Below, piece by piece: positions 25,163 through 37,200 of a DNA stretch of 64,000 nt; within the stretch, counting starts at the first letter, position 1; each line of letters begins with the position of its first letter. Under the pieces are notes generated by a model, which made no database searches, was not told the origin of the DNA, and saw only the letters and a program-made list of their open reading frames with translations. The stretch is from Cheilinus undulatus (lineage: Eukaryota > Chordata > Actinopteri > Labriformes > Labridae). The stretch is from NCBI RefSeq assembly GCF_018320785.1, contig NC_054872.1, positions 41,714,551 to 41,778,550 on the forward strand, written 5' to 3'. A program made the translations under genes and the position numbers.

Positions 25163-26574
25163 TTACTCAGAGTGCACACAAACCGCCACATTCTTGTGTC
25201 TCTCCCAGTAGTGACAGTCTTCCGGAAAGTTCCATGCAGCTGCAGACTCCTTATGGCGACTCACAGCGTGAACAACAAACCCACACAGCTGCTTCTCCAG
25301 CACCTCAACCACATCTGGAGCCTTCCCCTTCTTCCCCGGGCCCTCCATCACCTGCTGGATAAAGTCTCGAGGCACCGGCTGGGGTTTGGAGCTGAACGAC
25401 ACCACTAGGTTGATGTTGTTCACCTGGAGGACCTCGAACCAGTTCTGTCCCGCCACATGGTGAAAGTGCTCCCCTGCTCTCCAGTTGCGGTACGTGCTCC
25501 CTGAATGGTTGATCAGCCGCACGGACCAGCTGACCCAGTCGTACTTTTTCACCAAGAACTCCAGGAGCCGCTGAGTCGAATCCTGCAGATTCTCTGCTTC
25601 TTTTTCCTGAAGGAGGTGCTGGGAGTCTAACTTTGCTTGCTCTGCAAATCCAGCAACACAGGACTCAATAGTCATCTTCATCCTGGACTCAACTTCTTCA
25701 ATTTTGCTGCTCCACTCTCTGATTTTCTCCTCTTCATCCTCTTGGCCCTGGGTTAAAGCGCTGTGGCCCAGGAGGGCGATCAGGCCCAGACAGAAGAGCT
25801 CCTTCAGGCGGACACAGAAATCCTCCAGGAGGCGGCGGTTCCTTGCTACATACCTGCGAAACAGATGTAACATTTGCATGCAAAATAAGGAAATCTATTC
25901 TATTCTCCAGTCAAAAAACCTTGAATGATCAACCCCAGTTCCAAGAGAGTTTGGATATATTTGGTATCTGCCATGTTCATATTTAAAATAATGCATATGA
26001 TACTTTTAAACCAACCTCATTATGTTTGTCTACCTTAAAGATACAATGATGGCTAGGACTGATGTAAAATGAAACCTTACCTGTCCACCACCTCTAAAAC
26101 CGACTCTCCAAAGCTGTTGGTCCCCATCACAGCATCATACAGCACAAAAAGATTCTTCTCCCCTCCAGTTTTGGAAAAATGCTCCAGGAAAAGTCTGGTC
26201 TTCACCTCCCTGAACTGCTGTTTGGCCTCCAGGATGTCCATGTATTTCCTAAACTGGTTCCTGATGTTCTCCTCCACAGAGAAGTACTGTGAGTCCAGCC
26301 TCCCCTTCTTGATCTCACAGTCGATGTCTTCCAGCTGTGCAGACAGGACGTCCAGCTTGTTCCTCACGGTCAGGAACTGCTCTTTGACGTAGAAGACCTC
26401 TTTGCTCTGGACATTGTCTAAGGCCAGGCGGAGAACCGGGGCGGCGGCCTCACAGAGAGGGAAGAGCTCGCCCACAGCGCTGGCCAACACCTCGGCCCCC
26501 TTCTCAAACATGTCCATCGCAGCCTCGATGGCCTCTTTCTTCTGGGCTACGACCTTCTCCAACGGACTGGACAT
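25163..26574 (-). CDS. rpz: Rapunzel-like protein (two coding exons)
   Basis: Coding exons are 26574-26081 and 25853-25163, joined across a GTAAGG...TTCGCAG intron in phase 2, giving 394 residues. The protein belongs to the teleost rapunzel family, whose biochemical role is not established. In zebrafish a gain-of-function rapunzel allele causes skeletal overgrowth (family knowledge). Visible features are an alpha-helical N-terminal half, a VEENIRNQFRKYMDILEA block (about residues 107-124), a GGEKNLFVLYDAVMG block, a hydrophobic segment LFCLGLIALLG (184-194) just after the splice junction, an acidic linker, and a C-terminal half with LVKKYDWVSWSVR. The start is the first ATG after a good acceptor (CTCTCAG at 26584-26578), so a noncoding leader exon lies upstream. 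A Tc1 remnant sits about 100 bp upstream. The rapunzel-5-like gene lies 8 kb upstream on the same strand. Which rapunzel paralogue this is cannot be settled by eye. Confidence 0.88.
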
Positions 26575-26669
26575 TGTCTGAGAGGGGACAAAATGAGGAA
26601 TTAGATACCTGTGACAAAAAAACAATGTGTTCTCTGAATGTCTGTGTGCAATACAGACTCTGTATTCCC

Positions 26670-27240
26670 AAACTGCCACTGTCCTTCTGGAAGTTTGTCC
26701 CATCTCCACACAGGATCTCTTGAGCTCAGTCAGAGTGACCATTAGGACCCTTCCCCCTTGATTGCTCAGTTTGGCTGGGCCAACAGCTCTTGGAAGAGTC
26801 CTAGTTGTGCCAGACTTCTTCCATTTGAGAATTATGGAGGCCACTGTGCTCTTGGGAACCTTCAGTGCAGAAGATTTTTTGTAGCCCCAAATCTGTGCCT
26901 TGCAACAATCCTGTTTCTGAGCTCTGCGGGCAGTTCCTTTGGTTTCATGGTTTTGATTTGCTCTGATCTGCATTGTCAGCTGCGAGGCCTTTAGACAGAG
27001 GTGTGTGCCTTTCCAAATCATGTCCAATCAGTTTAATTTAGCAAAGGTGAACTCCAGTCAAGGTGTAGAAACATCTCAGCAATAATCAAGAGAAATAGGA
27101 GGAACTTGAGCTGAATTTCAAGTGTGTTTTTCAGAGATTTTTCAGTTTTTTATTTGTATTTATTTTTGAAAAAATCTGGTTTCACTTCATCATTTCGCTG
27201 CTACATAACAAAACTGAAAAAGCGAAGAGGGTCTGAATAC
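26670..27240 (-). mobile_element. Tc1-like transposon remnant (5' end plus transposase DNA-binding part)
   Basis: On the minus strand it begins near 27238 with the GTATTCAGACCCT terminus typical of fish Tc1 elements. It continues through GATTGGACATGATTTGGAAA, then the transposase N-terminal region: an ALKVPKSTVASIILKWKK helix-turn-helix block, LSNQGGR, and MVTLTEL with SRRT. The copy breaks off near 26675 and has no catalytic DDE half and no second terminus. The transposase start and the second half of its DNA-binding domain are in different frames, so it is a pseudogene. It lies directly upstream of the rapunzel-like coding start. Confidence 0.85.
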
Positions 27241-28599
27241 TCTCTTTATTAAAGCTCATTACAACCACTTTAAGACTGCAGAACGAGCAATGAGAATAGT
27301 TTTCAATCTTGGTTTTGGGTGCATACTGATCAGTTATTTTTAACATTTACAACTTTAAATTTGGTTTGACTTGGTGGACTTAAACCGGCTCAGATAAGGA
27401 GCAAAGTGAGGAATAATCTGCTGCCAGGAAGCACTCAAAATGTTTAGTAATAGTGCAGGAAGCTGTAGTTCAAGGGGGAAGCTTTATTTTTCAGCGTTGG
27501 TTACATGGATGATCATGTTGCAGCTTAAATATGTATTTACAGTTTGTTTGTTTGAAAGTGAAAGCACTTTTCTTTTATATTTTCTATGAGTTATTTACTG
27601 GACATTGGTTTCAAAAGTTGAATGTAAAACTGAGACGGTCCAGTAAGGATGTTATTGATAAAACTAGAAAATAAAGGGGTAGGATTGAATCAGTTTCTTT
27701 TCACTCATGTAAACTGAGATGCTTAAATGTTTGCAGATGGAGATTATGGTCTCTTTTTTCCTCTCTTTTTCTATTTTCTTTCCTTAAACTGTTTTGTTAT
27801 ATCATGGCACAAGGATGTATTTACACATTTAAGTATGGAATAAATAAAACATTTAAAGCAGAACTACAAAACTTGAGCACAAACAAACACCAAATGATTG
27901 GTTGTCTAAACCTGAGTTAAACATCATGTCAGACTCAGATTTAGAGCTTCATAAGTGCTCTGATGTTTACCTTGAACCTTTCTGCTCTCACACGGTCAAA
28001 GACTTGATCTATCCACCCAAAATAATGCACCTGCTGATGTCATACAAACAAAATGGGGCCTGACATCCTTGAAGGAGAAAATGGCACAGCTGCCCTTGAG
28101 TCTGACTCATGTGAGAGCAGAGCAGCCCAAGGCCAAAGCATGTTTAAAATCCCCTCTCATCCTTGATTCACTGTCAAACCCACATAACGGAGCCCTGTCT
28201 GTTCTCATGTTAGTCTGTGGATGGAGAGCAGAGACTGCGTCACTGAACTCCTACATATATTAGCACTAACATAATTATTTTTCTATATTTGGAGCAAAGA
28301 GTTCCTAAAACAAAATCTGAGGGTAATATGATTGAATAATATAAAAGTAAATGAGGGTTAAATATCCATTTAGTAAACCTAACTGCACCGTGTGTAATTG
28401 TCATGCGCATCTAAGAGACATTGCGCAACGGCAGCCTTTTTACGCACAGATCTTCAGACATCATCGGACACACCTTACAGCAGAGCCATCCTCTCTGATG
28501 GAGAACAAGGACATTCATCACATTCATACATTCACTGCGTTTTTCTCTACCTTAATGAAATGACTCTGCTGCTCCTTCACGCCTGATGTGCTCCAACAG
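27241..28599. other. Intergenic DNA, nothing recognised
   Basis: AT-rich sequence without recognised genes or repeats. GC content rises from about 28380 onward, towards the putative first exon described next. Confidence 0.4.
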
Positions 28600-29032
28600 C
28601 TGCAAACAAGTTTTTGTTTTTTTTTTTCCCCCTGTCAAGTTTGAGAAAATTCCCACGGTTCTCTCTCCCACTGTGGAGCTGAGGAGGGCTCCAGAACAGG
28701 ATCCGGAGAGGAGGAAGATGCGCACTCAGAATATCTGCAAAGGAGAGAGAGAGAGAAAAGGAGAGAGAGGGAGAGGACAGACAGACTGACAGAGCGCAAA
28801 CTGCACGAGCTGAAATGTGCGCAAGGCTCCATTTTCCTCTCAGTCTCCAACAAGAAAGGACGTTCCCGGCTCCTAGCAACGGAAAGGACATGTTTACGCA
28901 TTTCTTTTTTTTCATTTATTTTTCCTGAGACATTTTAACCTTTTTTTCTCAGAGAAGTCTTTTGCGCTTTTGGTGTAAATGTCTCATTCAGCAGCATTCT
29001 GCTCCTCAGCTGTCAAAGGATCTATTTATGAG
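28600..29032 (+). promoter_or_regulatory. Candidate promoter and first exon of a plus-strand gene
   Basis: The composition changes to GC-richer sequence with several CpG and GCGC words, and there is a GA-rich tract (about 28740-28780). The block ends in a strong donor, TATGAG|GTAAGAG, at 29032/29033. An ATG at 29028-29030 lies five bases before the donor. Joined to the candidate exons at 29612-29686 and 38450-38520 it gives one open frame. No TATA box was assigned. The transcription start is unknown, and the evidence is only splice signals and composition. Confidence 0.35.
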
Positions 29033-31176
29033 GTAAGAGAACACTTTACATCTGCTATATTTTTTGGTGTTTAATCATCATTCAATTCCCTCAGAATTAT
29101 GGTGATATTTCCACAGATTTAAGACACAATAGTTAGGTCCATTGTTCTTAAATAGCTGTGATTGGAAAAACGTTTGAAGGTGTTTGGATATTTGATCAGA
29201 TTCAGGACATTTTTGATACAGATCACTCTCCAAAGGAAGGTTTTCAGTCTGTATAAAGAGGTAAACTGCTGTTGAGCCGTGCGTGGTAAACTAAAAAATA
29301 CCAGATTGAAGCGTACGTTTAAAATCGAGTTTAGCTCATAAAAGTCTTTATTATTATCAAAATGGTTTCTGATCTTAAAATAAATCCTCACATCTCTTCT
29401 GCGCGCACTCGACGCGCCCTGTGAGCGCACAGCCTGAGCCTCCCTCCCCGAAAAACGAATCATTACGCAAATCGTTTTATCCTCCAAACAATGCAGGGCT
29501 TCACACCATTTATCTCGATCCCTCTTTGATTTAAATCAATGATTTCATCAAACTATTCCCCCTCTTTTCAGGTGTGAACGGATTCTCTGAGGCTGTTCTC
29601 TTGTCCTGCAGAGAAAATGAGCTCCATCACATGATAGACGAGCTGCGTCACAGCTTCACAGACTCATCACACAGTCAGCAGAGCAGGTAAGAACCAAAAA
29701 TCTTTGTCTCTCAGTCTTCCATTAATCTGCTTTTCAGACGCATACAATGCACGTTTTCCTGTTGTTGTTCCCCAACTCTGAGCTGAGAGTCAAACCAGTT
29801 CAGCTGGAAAGTTTTACATGAGGGCCATTCCTGAGGTACTTAACCTCGGCCATGTGCCCGCTTTATTTCACCTCAGGTGCATTCTTACTTTTTTCTCAAC
29901 CTTTACGTTTATTGTGGATCGCACACACACATCAGCAGAGCGTGTAGTGGGGTACTCATGTTTGGGTCCTGAATCATGAGCAGAGGTTTAGATCGTCTAC
30001 GTGGAGACGTGGAAACATCGAGAAGAATATGATGCTTTTAGAGCTGCTGCTGGCCCCCCGGGGACTTCTGAGAAAACAGGTGTTCAGGGGAGACACGTGA
30101 ACTCATCACGCCCTCTGGCGGACAAATCAGAGAAATGCACCTTTAGCTCAGTGTTCATTTTGGCAGCTTTACTTTGCAATACTTGATGTTTTAAGCCACA
30201 TCTTTGTCAAAATTTTATTCCAGATTTAGTTTTTAAGAATCAAGCCCAGTTTTAGTCCAGAGAACGTCCTGACATTTTCGTCTTTACTTTTGATCAAAAT
30301 ATTTATTTGCTTTGATATAATTTGACAGGAAAACTGATGTGACATGATTAAAATACTGACTGACCCTGAATGCTCTCTCACCCGTCTCTGCTAGTGTTTT
30401 TACTTGGGCTGTTTAAAGATTTTAATTTTTAAATTTTGACTAATTTCACAATTTCTGTAGTTCATAGTGATGAAGAGCATCCTTTTGATTGCATTTTAAA
30501 ATTCCACAATTTTACACAGTTTTAGTCTGCATTTCTCTTAAATGGTTTTAAACGGCCTTTAAACAGCACAGATGGACCTCTAAGGACACAGTGCGTGTTT
30601 ACATCAGTGTTAATTTTGGCAGCTATTTTTAATGTTATTCTTGATTTAGTCTTTAAATGAAATGCATTTCAGTTTTAATCAAATTATAGTCATTTCTATC
30701 ATCTTTAGTTTTAGTCTACTTTTAGTTAAAGAAAACTCCAAACTCTAGTTTTAGTCCAGTTAGTAAAGAGTGGAAGTCTTTACTTTTATTCTCTTGCCTA
30801 AATCTGGTACCAAATCATGATAGTGTGTTCTCGGCACTCTGCTAAATCTGAGGTCCCTGCTTTCTACAGCTGAGAGGCAAAAAAGATACAGCTGCATTTT
30901 TTTTTTTTTTTTTTTTTTGACAGATTTACCCACAGTGGAGAAATATCACAGGTTTTGAATGTCTGACAAAAATACATTACATTTTAGTCTAGTTTTAGTC
31001 ATCTTGATGAAAATTAAACTTAGTTTTTTCAGTTTTAGTCATCACAGGTCTATTTTTTCTAGTCTTAGTCTAGTTTTTGTCATGGAAAAAAAGGCTGTTG
31101 ACAAACATTTTTAGTCACAGTTGTAGTCGATGAATCCGCCCTGAGTGATACATAAGAAGTAAACTAAAATATCTTC

Positions 31177-31273
<97 letters not shown>

Positions 31274-34200
31274 CAGGTAACATAAGACAAGCAGACATTA
31301 TTGCCATGCTTACAGACAGCAGGCTGAGCGTGTGGACCTGGACATGAGTGTCCACCTTCATATGTGGCCCAAGTGATTGCAAGTTTTTGTATATATACTG
31401 AGGTGCATTTACACCAGACATGCATAAAAACCAATGCTGATACTGATGTCCAGAATAACAGATGAGCTGATCTCTGAGATCTTTTGGTGCAAGACTCCAT
31501 CCTCAGCATATTTCTCTCATGTTTAACGGTGTTGAATTATTTTTCCAATAGACCACATTGTCTACCTGTTAATAAATCTGTTATCTGAATCAGCTGTTAG
31601 GTGCGCTAGATGAAGGCGCTAAAGTAAAACAACAGATAAACATCGGCTACTGACATCGCTTCATGCCAGCATCATTTACCAACAGCTGATGTCTGTCAGT
31701 AGGGCTGATATAGGCCGATACTAATGTGTATCCCAAATTTTTAACTGTACCTGAGAATTCCAGTCAACACAGCATCCAGGCACTGCCATGTGGATGTGGA
31801 CCTAGATCTGACCTCTAGAAATCATTTCTATATTTGAGACCATCATCAAACTTAAACTGAAGTAAATGATCAGGATTCTTTTTATGTTGGTATATTTTAC
31901 ACTAAAGGAAAGAGTAGACACCTCAGAATGAGTATATTCACTCCTTTTTATTTGTAGTGGTACATGTACAACCAGGCGTCTAGGATTCATAACAAAAAAG
32001 GCGACAAATTTACAAAAGACATTTCATAAAAGCTTTTTAGAGGTTCATATAATCCTCCATATCAACAGCTTGTTGAATATATTATATTTCTGCAGCCTTG
32101 AATCTGATGTGACAATAATAGAGATGGCACAATGCCACAATACCATAACTGAGTTACAGGCAGAGTTAGTTTTTTAATTTCTATGACTGTTAAACAAACT
32201 GAGATAAATGTAAAACACATTAACAGAGAGGAATGGAAGCTGGATACTTTTTAGTGATCATGTCTGACCACCGTCAACCTTTAAACTGGACAGATTCAAA
32301 CTGGACAGATTCAAACCTGTTTGATTAAAAAAAGGAACATTTACAAATATTTAAACACAAGTCTGAACAACAGCATAGAAACTTTTATAACAGAATGCCT
32401 CACACAAAAATATATCTAAATGATACAGAAAAAACCCTTAAAATAAAAAAATAATATAAAATTAATGGCACATTTAGGCACTGTTGGTCAGAGGAGGAGG
32501 AGGTTATGATGAGGAGAGCAACATTTATCATGATGATGAGACTCAACCTTTAAAAAATTATAATGATCTCAAGTAATTATTATTCCATGTTGTTTTGGAC
32601 GTTCTAAATGGCCATACACCAAAGAAACCCCTAAATACTTTTATTTTTATGTTACAAATTAACTCGTGGCGTTGCTATAAGGCATCAGGCCACGGCAAAT
32701 AAAGACTGAAACAGGACAGAACAAAATAAGAGTAGAGAATCACACTATGACAGTATGACTGGCTCTGAAACATTTAAAACATGATGTACTTTAGCAGTAA
32801 GGAGCAGGAACAGAAAGATCTAGACAGTGGAAACTGAAAGCAGAAATAAAAACCATTTTTTGGTGAAGTGCTTAACTAGATAGTGTCACTAATTCAGTTT
32901 CTGTGTACCTTTAGTGTTTTTAATTATTATTCTTCAGTTTTTCATTTGAGAAAAATAGTACAGCAGCATCAAAAACTAGTGTTAATTTAGATTAGGCTTG
33001 GTATTAGCAGCAAAAAAATAGTGTATCATAATCTCAATGTTTGCGGCAACTATGTTGTTTTGCACATGGCAGTTTGATTATACAAGATGCATACCTGTGA
33101 TTATTTTTACTGCTGTTACATTCATAGCCATGAAAACTTTGGGATTCTAGTTGGATTTTTCTCATCTATAGTTTTGCCCTAAATGATATAGCAGCTCTGC
33201 AATGAAACTGTATTGCAAAAATAGCTCCCTCTAGTGGAGATAGATTAGTGTTACAGCAGACAAAGTTGCTTCCTGTTCCTGATTAAATCCACTCATGTAT
33301 GTCTCTGGTTTCAGGAGGTTTTAGTTTAGCTAGTTAGTATGGTATTCCAAAAATCTGATTGCTTTTAGTGTTATAAATGTAACTCAGAAACTTAAAAAAA
33401 AATGGTTTGGGCTAGATTGCAAAGTCTGACATTTAAAATAAAATCAAGCTGCATTTATATCAAGATTAGTTTTCTTGGTTTCTACATGATGCTATAATCA
33501 GATTACATGTTTAGCTAGCTTTAGTGTTGTTTTGATATGTAGTGTTGAGATACACATTTTTTTAGCATGATACTGTCACATACTGATTTGGAAACTTAAT
33601 CATCACAACTGGCAGATGTGACCATTTTCACTGACGGTATATCGGCTGTTAATATTGGTCATATGTAGAGAAGAGTTATAGGCAGCAAAAACAGACTTTA
33701 AGTTTAAGGAAGTTTAAGGTCTGAACCATGGTTATGTGTTGATACTGGCAAAATCCAATATCATGCATCCTTAGTAGTGTCGTTTTCTTGCATTCATGCT
33801 TGAAATTTAGCCTTAAGAGTAGACTTATAATTAATTGCAGAGATTTTAATGTTGACTACTATCACGGTTTTAACCTTTCATATTTATTACATGGCTTTAA
33901 GCCTTATCTGTGAGCCAATTGTGATGTTTAGACTTTTTCTTTTCATTTGGGTCTGCTTACATGTCAAAGTGGCTCAGAGACTGTTTGCATATGCAGAGAA
34001 TATGGGCATACTGTCATGAAAAGTATGAGATGGGTTTTTTTTTCTCATACCACTGGATTTTAAAGCAGTGCTGTAGATGCTTACAAAGTGCTTCTAGGGA
34101 GAGAAAAGAGGAAGACGAAGGAGTTACAGAGGGAATGTGGACATGTGAGTCCAGGTGATGAAGGGAAAGCAAAAGTGCACGACAAGAAGAGCTCCTCTTT

Positions 34201-37200
34201 ATTCTTTCTTCAGTGGCACCTGCGGAGAGCCTCTTGCATCTTCTCCTGCACATGCTCCATCTTCTCAGCCCACTCCTCACTCAGGCCCTCCTCGTCATCT
34301 CCGATGACGGCGGCGTAGCCCATGAGGGCGATGAGGCCGATGCAGAACAGGTAGGTGAGGCGTGTGCAGAGAACCTCCATAGTTTGGCGGTCGCCCTGCG
34401 AGTGCTTTAGGTAAACCTCCAGGATGGGCCGGCTGAAGAGCTTACGTTTGCCCACCACACCGTCGTACAGCGTGTGCAGGTTCTGGTCTCCCAAGTCATT
34501 GGCGTAGCTCTCCTCAAAGTCGTCCTTCTTGCGCTCGCGATGCTCTGGTCGAGCTTCCACCATCTCCATGAACTTCCTGAACTGGTTCTTCAGGTTCTCC
34601 TCCACGCGGAGGTACTGGCCGTCCACCGTCTCCTTCCTGATCTGAACCAGCGTGTTGCGGTTAATCTGGGACAGCTGGTCCAGAGCTCGGTTCACCGAGC
34701 CGAACTCACGCTTCAGGGTGCGAATGTCCTCGTCATCGATGTGGTGCAGCACCACCCGGATCAGAGAACCCGCTACTCCAAAGATAGGGTTAACTACAGC
34801 GGCTGCAGAGGAGATGGTGGCCACACACTGCAGCACTTTACACAGACCCTGCTTCAGCTTGGTTCTGTCCTCGATGATCTCTTCGTCCATCATGGTGTCC
34901 ATGGTGAAGATGTCACTGTGTGGTAGCTGTGGCAGAGACAAGGAGAGGGAAAGATCACAGTTTAGTCTGATAGTCTTTAGGGCGCTGAAACCACATTTAT
35001 CAAATGATTTAGTTTTCAGGGATGGAAGTGACATTAAAGGGACATTTAATCTATTTTAACATAAGAACTACATGTATCATTTTTTTCAAGTTCAGTTTCA
35101 CATGCACTCCTGAAAAAAATTAGAGAAAATTCCCAGTCTGGCCACCCTTGAAAGCTTTTTGAGTTGCCTGTTCTCTTTTGTCCTGAACGGATGGAAATGG
35201 AGGCAGGATACTAGGTCAAAAGAATGATGAGGTAATGGTGAACAAAGCAACAGCAAAGATTTCCTTGAAATCTTGAAACCATTTTATAAAGGTAGGAGAC
35301 TAAAGACACAAGGACAAATTCAAATGGTTTTTCATTGTATAATTCTCTGGGCACGCACAATAGAGCACTCATCCCCAAAGTCTGGGTCGGGAACCACAGA
35401 TGGGTCACTTTTTTGGGTAAAGTATCAAATGCATCAGTCGTGTCTGCTGTACATTATGCCCACTAAAGGGAGCTCCACCCTTCAACACTCATCCTCTCCA
35501 CCATAACAAAACACAAAACAGGCTTTAACTGCTAATGGATGGCGGTAGAGCCAACAGTTGCAGTTATGGATACTTGGCGAATAATAAAGAGATGACTGTT
35601 TCTGACCAGACAGCCACTGATGACCCAAGGGGCCGAGCAAAGTCAGTATGTTGGAGATAAAGTGGCCCCTTCCAGACTCTTAGGAAATATTATCTAGGTT
35701 AGCACTAGCCATCAGCTCATGAACGACACAGAGGGAAGACCTGAAAAGCAATAATGTAGGGAAAACGAAGTTGTTGGGTCAACATGGCTTTCATCTTCTA
35801 AAAAGTAAAGAAGAGGAAAAGTTTGGGCAACACTGCACTAAACAACCACTGAGACTGCAGGACTTACTGTCAACTGACCTGCCAGTGACCTGACATAATT
35901 ACGTGACTTCAGAAGAAAAACAAACGTGGATGCCAACAACCTCAGCTGACTGTCCCTCTACAATAAGCTGCAGCAAAAACCATAAAACAAGGAAAAGAAT
36001 CAGGATGAAATCCTGGTTGGAATGAAGGTACATGAATGACGGTACATTTGTGTTTGTGAGTGGTGGAAGTATGTAAGATTCAGCTGGTGACGCTATGTGG
36101 TCTGCTCGCTCTCATTGGTTGTTGTGGGTGTCCTGTCAGAGGAATTACAACCTAGAACCGGGGTCTGAGAGCCTACACCTTGATTTGGAGTGGCAAAATA
36201 ATTGTGTTGACACCATTTACTTAAGGATTATTCAGACAAATAACTGTTTGTGATGAACGTCCACTTGGGATATGCCATCATGATCATCAGGGAGGCAAAC
36301 CTGTCCTCAAATCAGCCTTAAAATTTTGTAGATTGGCCAGCCTTACTTGAAGTGTTAATATTATTTTAAGACTGAAAAATGTACATGATGTTTTGGGATA
36401 GACTAAGGCATCAACAATTTAATGAGGGTACAATGTTTATTTATGTCAAAGCCCAATTCCCACCTAATTTTTACATCAGACTAATCATTTGTTGAGCTTT
36501 TGCATGATGATTTTGCATGATATTTAGTCTCCTTAAGTTCCTGTCACAAGTTTAGCTCTAAGAGTAGATTTATGATTTCCTGCAGTGATTGTATTGCAGG
36601 TATATATCACACAGTTATAAATCAATTAAAAATACTGCAGTATTACAAATACACTGATAAGAATAACGGTGTGTCTTGAGTAAATCATACTTTAGCCATT
36701 AACTAGAAGAGTCTTGTATAAACTGAAGTGATTTCATTTGACAGCAATGAAAAAAAACACAATGACCTTATTATGGTCTCGAGGCTCAGCTTGACCATCA
36801 GTGTCACAGCTAATCAGTCAGCCGATTCCACTTCTCTGCTGCTTTGGAAAACAATTCAAGCACAACTCTAACGACTCTATAGTGCCAACGCCCTTCAGAA
36901 ATAATCCAATGATGTTCAGTTAAGCTCTAAGGGAGGAAATCATCTATGAATCACTGATTATTTCTCTTCTATTCAGCCTTGCTGATTTTTTGGAAAGGCA
37001 CAGAACAAGACTAATGATTTAAAAAAATCTGACTGACAGGATGACACCGAAGGATTTGTGTAGCTTCTTACATCAAATTTCCTCTCTTCAAGCTCACACT
37101 AGAGCCTCTCTCGGGTTTGTTTTTTCTTTGACAAGGACTCTGGTCCTGATCAGGATTCCTGAAATGAAAAACAAGCAGAGATTCAGACACAAGAGTTTAC

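Larger units (their letters stand above)
29687..34197. other. Intergenic or intronic DNA with repeats
   Basis: No gene recognised apart from the candidate exons flanking it. About 30604-31140 is rich in TTTAGTC/AGTTTTAGT words, an old interspersed repeat with a T-run at 30897-30918. A CA/TA microsatellite follows. About 31270-34197 shows nothing recognisable. Confidence 0.4.

Noticed and set aside
25115-26392. Plus-strand frames opposite the rapunzel-like exons
   Set aside because: Shadows of the minus-strand gene, which has matching splice phases and family motifs.
31164-31421. 85-codon frame with YIYIYI and VCVCVC runs
   Set aside because: Translation of the CA/TA microsatellite.
34474-35059. 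Plus-strand frames of 150 and 135 codons
   Set aside because: They lie antisense to the rapunzel-5-like coding exon and have no family resemblance or splice context.
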